A stretch of DNA of 64,000 bases. It comes from Nymphalis io (lineage: Eukaryota; Arthropoda; Insecta; Lepidoptera; Nymphalidae). Made by a program: the position numbers and the translations under genes. Location of the stretch: positions 8,251,001-8,315,000 of the forward strand of contig NC_065888.1 in the NCBI RefSeq assembly GCF_905147045.1, in the 5' to 3' direction. The notes below the pieces were generated by a model. It had not been told where the DNA came from and did not search any database. It worked only from the letters and a program-made list of their open reading frames with translations. Positions within the stretch are counted from its first letter, which is position 1, and each line of letters begins with the position of its first letter. Of the stretch, positions 56,431 through 64,000 are shown piece by piece.

Positions 56431-58509
56431 ACTTCTTTTAAAGTACTTTCACTTATGATTCAGATTACTCTCCCCCAAAAGAGAGTCCTTAGTAAAACAA
56501 TGACACATTTACAAGATGATACTTTTATAATCCGGTGAAATATAATTAAAAACAATAAAATACAAGAATACTATAATCATAACTTAAATAATTTTTTAAG
56601 ACACTTCGAGCTATATTCTTTCGATCTGATCGGCGTCAATTCTGGTATTACTACTTATCTGGCTTTTACTTTTTTTTATGACCTGCCTAGATTTTTTTCC
56701 CACCCGAACTTGAGCGTGTCTGTTCGCCACTAAACGGAGTAAATATCTGAACAAATAAATTTCCTATATATAGTACATAAAATCTTACATTTTAAAATCA
56801 ATATATTTTAATATAAATGGATCGTCGTGGCGTTTCAAATACCTATTTGCAAAGCAATGATTGGCATCGGATATGCCTTTGATATAACACGTATCAACCA
56901 CGAACATATCAGCTTTATTGTAAAGGCACTCGTAATACGAGGCAACTCAGTGCGAGTGTCCAGGCTCTACTGAATATTTTAATCATAAAGTTATAATACC
57001 GTAGGGTATGTTGTTTTGTTATATAAAATTAAATTACCACATATATTTATAACCATAGTATTATAAAATTGTTATGTTTAAGGAGATACAATTATTTAAA
57101 ATATTTTGATAAATAAACAATCTTATTCTTATTTGTTGGCTGATTCGATTCTAAGCATGAATGAACCAGTATAATTACCGATATAAATTGTATAACATCT
57201 TATACTCCATGGTTAACGAAACATCGCCACTGTAAATAACTACACTGTAAGATAGCTTCTTGCGGTGTTAATATCGGTGGGCGAAGGTGATAAGCCTATA
57301 TACTATGAGACACCATGATCACATGAGACACATTTGCTACTCTGCCCTCCTAACGTAACAATAATAATAAATGAATATAATATTTCAGGAGTTTTAGAAA
57401 ACCAAACCTATAAATAATATTTTGCTAGAGATATAGAATGGAATGGAGTCAAATAGAAAAAATTTACCACTTTATGAATTTTGCTACATACAAAAATATG
57501 GATAATAAACGGAAAAAATATTTAAACTAATTAAAAATTGGCGCTACAAAAAGTAACTACAGTACCATAGTAGATATTTCTTCTTAGAACCAACTCCTTA
57601 AATTACTTAAGAGCTCTTGATTTACTTTCACATATTTTATCAAATACAAAAAGCTGCAATACTGAGCAGAAGAGAATCTTACGAAAACGTGCAGTCAGAC
57701 AAAGATTACACTACAGTCCTAGACTACTATCGGAATATTGAAAGTCTTACTTTGTCTGTACGTGTAAATATGACATGGATTTAACTTATATTAGTAAAGA
57801 AATGAACATCACATTATTATGTTTCTATAACAATACTTATCATACTAATATTATATGGAGGTAAGATTTGTTTGTTTGTTTTTTCTTGATTCACGCCTTA
57901 AAAATATATAAATAATTGCATAACGATATGTGCCTGCTTCTATAACTATGAAACGAATTCGTAGACAATTGTAGAATTATTAATTATTTAATTTTTAACA
58001 CAAAAAAAGTTTAAACCGTTTTTGTATGCCTTAACTTCATCACAATTTAAAGTTTTACACGATTGTTTCATAATGAAATATCAGTTTGAATGTAACTTTT
58101 TACTCGTATGTGTATAATTGCTTTCATGATTGAGATTTTAAGAGAAAGACAATGAAATTGTCTGAAAATGAAATTTGAAATCCAATTTGATTTAGGAACA
58201 TTGGATAGCGAAATACATTTTAGAATGGAACCCATTCCACGGCTGTTGTTGGTGTAGCGTAAAATTAAATCGTAACCTATACCTCACTGATTATTTGGGC
58301 AAGGATTTGACGGCCCTTCGCGTTTGATACAAATGGAATAATTAATTAATATTCTAACAAAGATTAATTTTTAAAAATGAGATGGATCATAAATATTTAA
58401 TAAATGGAAACATTATCCAATAAATTATATTGAATGCAAATTTAATACAAATGCATTATGTTTAAATTCAATAAAATATTAATTATCACACAAAATTATT
58501 TTTACCGAC
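56431..58509. other. AT-rich sequence; doubtful family C traces
   Basis: At 57165-57350, words such as GAACCAGTATAATTACCG and AACATCTTATACTCCATGG echo family C order, but too weakly to call. Nothing else is recognised. Confidence 0.35.
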
Positions 58510-58745
58510 GATAGTGGCTTTGTGCAGGGTTTTTACCTACTTACCAATAATTATTCTACCGCCAAAGAGAATCACTGTAAAGTAAGAACCTGTAAATGTC
58601 CCATTGTTAAGGCTTCGTTTCCCTCTTTGAGGAGAAGGTCGTTTTACTGTGTGTGATTTAAATTATTAGTAAGTGAGCAGTGTAATTACAGGCTCAAGGG
58701 ACTACTTCAAATCCCGTGATTTGCGTCACATTGACCGTTTAAGAA
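58510..58745 (+). repeat. Family C copy interrupted by a SINE1 fragment
   Basis: Family C blocks GTGGCTTTGTGCAGGGTTTT and ATTCTACCGCCAAAGAG precede the break; AGTAAGTGAGCAGTGTAATT and ACAGGCTCAAGGGAC follow it. Between them, 58584-58640 is a SINE1 3' terminus on the minus strand. The family C 3' end is lost after about 58745. Confidence 0.65.
58584..58640 (-). mobile_element. SINE1 3'-terminal fragment in family C
   Basis: AACCTGTAAATGTCCCATTG, then TTAAGGCTTCGTTTCCCTC and TTTGAGGAGAAGGTC, matching the last 57 bp or so of SINE1 on the minus strand. Strongly 5'-truncated and similar in extent to the fragment at 25.94 kb. Confidence 0.75.
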
Positions 58746-59611
58746 GTCGTTTGTTATTTATATATAGACACTGGGTCTGTTTTAGAATTAGCTCTTTATA
58801 TAAATAGAAACAAAAATCTGATTTAAGATATTAATAAGATTATAGCTAATCTTTGTCTGTTATCATATTGCAATTTGTGTAAAACATTCTTCTGTATAGT
58901 TTTTATTAAAAATAAAAGCATACATTACATTACTCCTTGTAGTGTAAAATTAAAATCAAGTCACAGTATTATCTGGTAATGAATATAAATAATAAGAAGT
59001 TCGTGGTAAAGTGCACAGCGGAATGTAAACGTAATGAAGAAACCTAGGTTTCATTAAGCAGTGCTTGCTTTTAATAAGAGTACAGTTTTTTTTTCTTAAG
59101 TCCGTCTGCCTTAAGACATTTTCTAAAAACAAAATAAGCAAATCACAAAATAAAATTTGTAACTGCACGAATATAATACTTTTGCTAATTTAACAAGCAG
59201 TTAAAATATATATATATATATATAAAATTTTATAAAAAAAATAATAATTGCATTAAGACGAGAAGTATTATTAAGAAGTTTTTCATAACTGTATTAAAAT
59301 CTGTATAATTATATGTATTATTTATTTAATGAAATAAACTTTTCTTAACAATTCATATAGGTAACCTTAGTTCATGCATATTTATCTAAGGTTCTTTTTT
59401 TGCTTTCGCCTTTGATTTCGGAGCAGACATAAAATAAACTAAATATGTTAAAATGAACAGCTTAATTAACACAAAAAAAATTTAATACACTGTTGTATTG
59501 TGCAAAATTAAATATACCAATTAAAACTTCATTAGTAAAATATATTAACATGAACGTATTTATTATAACCTAATAACATTTGTAAGGAGTAAGGTTTGAT
59601 CATAGAATATA
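58746..59611. other. AT-rich sequence with an (AT)n tract
   Basis: An (AT)n microsatellite lies at about 59206-59224. No genes or other repeat blocks are recognised. Confidence 0.5.
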
Positions 59612-60080
59612 CTAGCTGTTGCCCGCGGCTTCGCTCTAGCTTAACTATAAGGAAAGGATAAATGATAGTTTGGAAGTCTGTAATTTTAAAGTAAGAAGCA
59701 GAAATGTCATTCCGGCTATAAAAAAGTAGGGTTAAGGTTTTTTTTTTTTAATTTTATATTGATGATTATTGTTTTAATAATCATCAGTGAACTTACTGTG
59801 AATCCCTAACTAATACTCGATCCACGATTTTGTTGCCTAAATACCCCAGCATCTATCCACGCCGAAAGATATGAAACCTCGAAATAATACTTATAATAAT
59901 TTAGTTATTTCAATTTGTTATTTTTAGCTGTTTCCGATGTTAACCTGGACAAACAGACAGACAGACAAAAAAAAATGATTGTTTTGGTTTTGGTAAATCG
60001 CAAATAGCCATATTAACTTTAATAGGGGCACTTATTTTGAAATCACAGACAGACACTTCAATTTTATTTATATGTATAGA
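59612..60080 (-). mobile_element. Non-autonomous Helitron-like element with A|T target
   Basis: On the minus strand the element begins TCTATACATATAAATAAAAT directly after a host A and ends AGCCGCGGGCAACAGCTAG directly before a host T, 469 bp long. TC start, CTAG end, GC-rich region just before the end and A|T insertion site without duplication are Helitron hallmarks. A perfect 10-bp hairpin (GATGATTATT/AATAATCATC, 59761-59785) lies inside. It encodes no Rep or helicase. A degraded relative is at 28.7 kb. It could instead be another lepidopteran short element with similar ends. Confidence 0.55.
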
Positions 60081-60317
60081 TTAAAATTTAATAAAACAAA
60101 CAAAGATCATAAATAATTTAAACCAAAATTGATAAACCAAAACAGTCTACACTTGAAACATATTATATATTTCAATTGAATTTCATAAAATGAATCATTC
60201 AGAAAATAATCTTGACTCGTTTATATGTACATATATATTCCTAATGTTTCTTGTTGAAAGTAACTTTAACTTATACATAATATTTTTGGCTAATGAGACC
60301 GAATCAATATTCTTGAA

Positions 60318-60622
60318 CCTTGTATGGTTGTAAGGCTTTATGCAAGCCCGTCTGGGTCTGGGTAGGTACCACCCATAGGTAGTCATCAAATATTCTACCG
60401 CCACACAGCAATATGTAGTACTGGTGTTTTCTAGTTTGAGCCTCGCCCTGAGTGAGCCAGTGTTATTACAAGCACAAGGGACACAACATCTTAGTTCCCA
60501 AAGTTGGTGGCGCATTGGCGACTTAAGAGATGGATTATATCTCTGACAGTGACAAGGTCTAAAGGCGGGGGGACCACTTACCATCAGATGCCAGTCCTTT
60601 GCCAGTCTGCCTAGCTATATTA
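60318..60622 (+). repeat. Family C repeat, near full length
   Basis: GGCTTTATGCAAGCCCGTCT, GGTAGGTACCACCCATAGG, ATATTCTACCGCCACACAGC, AGCACAAGGGACACAACATC, TTGGTGGCGCATTGGCG and CCACTTACCATCAGATG occur in order. A small GGGTCT duplication lies near 60352-60363. The reverse frame at 60195-60584 carries the family-shared peptide MRHQLWELRCCVPCACN. Confidence 0.8.
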
Positions 60623-61104
60623 ATAAAAAAAACTTCACTTAAGATTAAAAAGAAATAAAAACTATGCGAAAACTGAAAATGATACGATTTATAAGCAAAA
60701 ATGAACGTGATCTTGAATATCTACCATAGCCGCAGCCAGTGTATGCTAATTAACATATTTTATTAAACAATTATTATTGGTTATTGTGAGCTCCCGTGCT
60801 TCAGCAAACAATTTATACAATGTCCAAAACGGAAATATCATTACAGTATTGATTTTGATTTTCGTAAAATTGATTTCGAAATTTAAAAGTATCAGTTATG
60901 CTATTTGAGACTTGATATTTTGATAAAGCTATTGTTTAGTTTACCGTCGCGTTAACCTACCAGTGTTTTCATCTCTAAACCTCTGACCTAACTCTGATTG
61001 TAAATCATAGTCTGTTACATCTCAGTTATGACATTTTTCTTTGTTTTTATTTTAATCTCACACGCCTAGTAATAGTCTTTTGTAAGCGTTTTGTATGAGG
61101 TCAG
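60623..61104. other. AT-rich sequence with no recognised feature
   Basis: No repeat-family block or reading frame is visible. Confidence 0.5.
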
Positions 61105-61272
61105 TTGGTTGAAGATGCAGTAACTTCACGGTATCATGCGAAAGCGATCCCGTGGCGCTCCACGTTAAGACGGAAAGGTTTTTTAGTGGGTGGGTATTCC
61201 GATGTTCGGGGCGCACTCGGCGCCTTGGACACCGGCGAGCCCCACATACCCGCGTTTTGCCTGCGTTAAAAA
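61105..61272 (+). mobile_element. GC-rich LINE 3'-end-like fragment with poly(A)
   Basis: A GC-rich block with an abrupt end in an A-run (61266-61275): GCGATCCCGTGGCGCTCCAC, GTGGGTGGGTATTCCGATG, GGCGCACTCGGCGCCTTGG, GGCGAGCCCCACATACCC. A frame of about 43 codons reads IPWRSTLRRKGFLVGGYSDV and continues to a stop just before the A-run. The form (short, GC-rich, poly(A)-ended, AT-rich flanks) is that of a 5'-truncated non-LTR retrotransposon 3' end. No LINE motif proves the family. Confidence 0.5.
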
Positions 61273-61749
61273 AAATTTTTTTAACAAAAGTTTTTTGTGC
61301 TTTAAAGTTTTTAAATAAAATAAATTAACCTGCTTTCAGAATAATATCGCTATAGATATACGCTAAGAGTGCTTGTCTATGATTTTCAGTTTAGATGCAT
61401 TTAATTCTTCCGTGTAAAGTTTGATTATATTATAAATTTAGTATATGATCGTCTACTAAGCACTAATGTATAACTGAATAATTACTGCGATTATAACTTA
61501 TCTTACGATATATATATAAATAATATATATATAACCTACCGATTACCGCGTCATAATTAATCATCTCATAAAATATATAGTGTATACATTTATTAAGCTA
61601 ATCAGGCCGTAAAGCTATACACTGAAAAAGTTATACTTCAAGCGGAGTATAGTTTTTACTTCACCGGAAAAAACAGCGAATAAACAACCAGCGAATAACA
61701 TATTTATCATATCAGTATGATTGTAGGGTACATTTTATTAGTCCATTTG

Positions 61750-61898
61750 GATTGTGGACCCTAAACAGATTTTAACGAAACTTGGTATGTTACATACCGT
61801 ACCTTAAGCTTCAAGGACGGACATAGGATACTTATTTATTCACCTTTTTTAAAATCACAAACTGAATTCCACGAAAACAAAGCCGCTAGTTCAGCTAG
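61750..61898 (+). mobile_element. Helitron-like 3' end
   Basis: CTAAACAGATTTTAACGAAA, CTTGGTATGTTACATACC, GGACGGACATAGGATAC and AAAGCCGCTAGTTCAGCTAG, followed by host T at 61899. The blocks match short lepidopteran elements with CTAG ends. The 5' TC terminus cannot be located, so the extent is approximate. Confidence 0.4.
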
Positions 61899-62818
61899 TA
61901 TTTTTATAAAATTTAGCTTCATAAACATTTTTTATATTATCACCAAAATAATTTTCAGTAGGTATTCATTCTACATCAAGAGATACACGATACATGTAAA
62001 AATAAAAGCCGATTTTGGCGTTTTCCTGGTATAAAGATTCAGTTCAGTTCGTTAAAGTTTATGGTTCAACGATTCAATATCAGAAATGGAATTTAATTTA
62101 CATCAACATATCTTTCACAATTACCATATTCAAATAAATCAGTTCCCGCATTTTAATAAAGTCATTTCAACAGAAGTGCCGTGTCTTATTTTGCTATTGC
62201 AATATCCGACATAAAGATCAATTAACTCCATATAAACCCAAGCTACCAGTTCTATCAGATCCAAACAGCGGTCTTTTTCCAATCAGTATTTTCTTTTTTG
62301 CTTTTAAAAACATGAAATAAAGATTGATTTACTAAGATCATTACGTAAATCTTTAAACCATTTCTCAATTAATCTAACTTATATAAGCTTAGTTCGACAG
62401 TTTCGAGAAACTTTGTAGTGCTGATTGAATTTGAAATGATATATTTGGTTTGATATTTAATTAATATTGGATAAGTAAAACTTCCACTTGCTTATCAATC
62501 TCTAATCAATTTATAAAAACAGCAAATATATTGTTCTGAAACCAAGCCTACCTTTATTTGTAATCAAGTTGCAAATTTTGCCTTGATAAGAATTTGGTCA
62601 TTAATTTTTATTTTAAGCTAATGCAACGTTAAATATTTTTTCTATGTAGGAGTTACCTAACTAAGCAATTGTAATAGAATCGATATTATATAATCATATG
62701 AGAGCACGGTATTTTGAGCTCTGAGACCTGCAACAACTCGCACACCAAGAAACAATAAGCTATTAAGCATATTGGACTATAATATAAAGCTCTCTGATAA
62801 CATTAATTGATGTATAAA
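61899..62818. other. AT-rich sequence with no recognised feature
   Basis: Unique AT-rich sequence. No supported feature. Confidence 0.5.
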
Positions 62819-63095
62819 TTTCATTCTCACCACCTCGACGTCTGGAAATCCACAACAGCGCGATTTTTAAGGCATTTCTTGCCTCGCACAACCACTCTGT
62901 GGAACCAGCTTTCGCCAGCGACTTTTCCGAACCGATATGGCATAGCAACCTTCAAGAAAACAGCGTACTAATTTCTTAAAGGCCCGCAAAGCACATGCAA
63001 GCCATCGGGTGTTGCAGATGTCTATGTTTGGTGGTAGTCATTTTCCATCAGGTGAGCCTCCTGCTCATTTGCGTCCTCTTACATAAAAAAAATAC
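62819..63095 (+). pseudogene. LINE ORF2 C-terminal remnant with 3' UTR
   Basis: The plus-strand frame from about 62819 reads FHSHHLDVWKSTTARFLRHF, then LPRTTTLWNQLSPATFPNRY, then FKKTAY-stop-FLKGPQ. The order LWN-LP-FP-Y-FKK-FLKG is the standard C-terminal ending of Jockey/CR1-type LINE ORF2; compare KKWNSLPAHVFP and FKRGVKRHLAGRQ in the 42-44 kb element. One in-frame TAA interrupts it. The 3' UTR includes TTTTCCATCAGGTGAGCCTC and ends in an A-run at 63085-63094. A different, older family from the 42 kb element. The reverse frame at 62763-62948 is its shadow. Confidence 0.75.
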
Positions 63096-64000
63096 AAAAT
63101 TATACGCATCAATAAAACGAATTTATTTCCTAACAGCTAATGAACGTCATATTTCTGAATAATTTCTCTGATTCATTTAAGTAAAATGATAAACAAGTTT
63201 ACCATGCTTTGCTTATTTGTTGTTCTTTCAATACATTAATGGTTTCCTTGCGATAATTTTGTTTCGACACTAAAATATGATATAAATTGTAAACATATTA
63301 CCTGAGTACGACTCTATAGTACTTAACCCCTTAAAATCAACAATAATGGATAATCACGCCTTTGAAAGTCATGTTCAAAATGAAAAAATGAAGGCAATCA
63401 AAGGCAAATCAACGATATGAAGAAATTAATACAACCCAAGCCTGGAACGCAGCGGAAACTTTTTATAAAAGCGAAATCCATAACCTTCAATAATACAACA
63501 CAAATAACGATGTAACGAAGTTATTTCATTTTCGAAGAGCGCTCGGAAAAAGAACTCGGAAATAGAAGTGTTTGAATACAACAAATTGGCGAATTTGAAA
63601 GTAAAAAATATTTAATTTAAGATCTAATGACATCTTTCTCAGTCGGATTTTGTTGTAACAATAACAACATCCAAGAGCATTTTTTTAGAATGAAACGGCT
63701 ATTTTACTTAAGATCTATAGAACATTATGATCGGATATTCATAATACTTTTAGATCAGATATTATAATGAAGGAAAAATATGACTTATTCATTGTCTACG
63801 AACTGATGCAGTAAGCTGGCGATTCTTTAGTCATTAGTCTTCGAATAATAAGTAAAACGGTAACGAAGGTTTCCATAAGGTTACCATATAAAATAAAGTA
63901 TATTTTGATTTAGTATACAAATAAACTAGTATATTTTTATGTGTACACAGAATATAAATGAAGTTGAGGTGGGACAATGAAGATGTTGCCTTAGGAAAAC
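63096..64000. other. AT-rich sequence with no recognised feature
   Basis: A TATA-like word (TTTTTATAAAAGCG, about 63459-63472) lies upstream of a slightly GC-richer stretch, but no coding start follows. No supported gene at the window end. Confidence 0.4.

Noticed and set aside
57150..57350. Possible further family C copy
   Set aside because: Only two or three weak word matches; order and spacing cannot be shown.
63459..63472. TATA box-like TTTTTATAAAAGCG
   Set aside because: No initiator, transcript start or coding sequence follows; TATA words are frequent at this base composition.
1..64000. CRISPR arrays, bacterial operons, integrated virus
   Set aside because: No regularly spaced direct repeats, no dense coding and no viral gene motifs; all reverse-transcriptase signals are of non-LTR retrotransposon type.

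Overview
This window looks like nuclear DNA from a butterfly or moth, most likely gene-poor intergenic or intronic sequence. It is strongly AT-rich. No host protein-coding gene, rRNA gene or free-standing tRNA gene can be supported. The lepidopteran assignment rests on repeat types I recognise as common there: two tRNA-derived SINE families with intact Pol III A and B boxes, a short dispersed family with a characteristic conserved core, RTE-like and CR1-like LINE pieces, and short Helitron-like elements. Species and chromosome cannot be read from the sequence. No prokaryotic features (operons, Shine-Dalgarno sites, CRISPR) are present.

Family labels used below. SINE1 has a head with TGGCCCAGTGG and GGGTTCAAACCC and a 3' end near CAGCAGTGGGACATT. 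SINE2 has a head with TTGGTCTAGTGG and GGTTCGATTCCC and an (ATT)n tail. Family C is a repeat of about 300 bp ending near CATCAGGTGGCCCATATGC. Family E is a module of about 150 bp present three times. Family D is a tRNA-like relic. These labels are mine. No database comparison was possible.

Layout. 1-5 kb: SINE1, a SINE2 copy split by a GC-rich insertion, family C, and a SINE2 copy bounded by target-site duplications (TSDs). 5-15 kb: mostly unique AT-rich DNA with a few SINE relics and a Helitron-like 5' end. 15-20 kb: a young SINE1 with a perfect 13-bp TSD, family C, and an inverted SINE2 composite followed by a perfect hairpin. 20-31 kb: degraded SINEs, a LINE reverse-transcriptase remnant, a 917-bp interval bounded by 46-bp inverted repeats, a family E copy and a Helitron-like element. 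31-33 kb: a second young SINE1 and a 5'-truncated RTE-like LINE with a 340-codon reading frame. 33-42 kb: SINE2, family C and family E copies, a perfect 26-bp-stem hairpin and a GC-rich poly(T)-headed island. 42-44 kb: a CR1-like LINE with a 521-codon reverse-transcriptase frame. 44-64 kb: a hairpin, a SINE2 nested inside a SINE1, a second decayed CR1-like copy, a Helitron-like element with an A|T insertion site, family C, and two further LINE 3' ends.

The elements do not form a pathway. They are a record of retroposition (LINEs probably mobilising the SINEs), nested insertion and decay. The best leads are the GC-rich insertion inside SINE2, the 46-bp inverted-repeat pair, the family E module with a shared reading frame, the SINE2 with a bounded 3' extension, and several perfect short-loop hairpins. 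I found no clear sign of an undescribed functional system.
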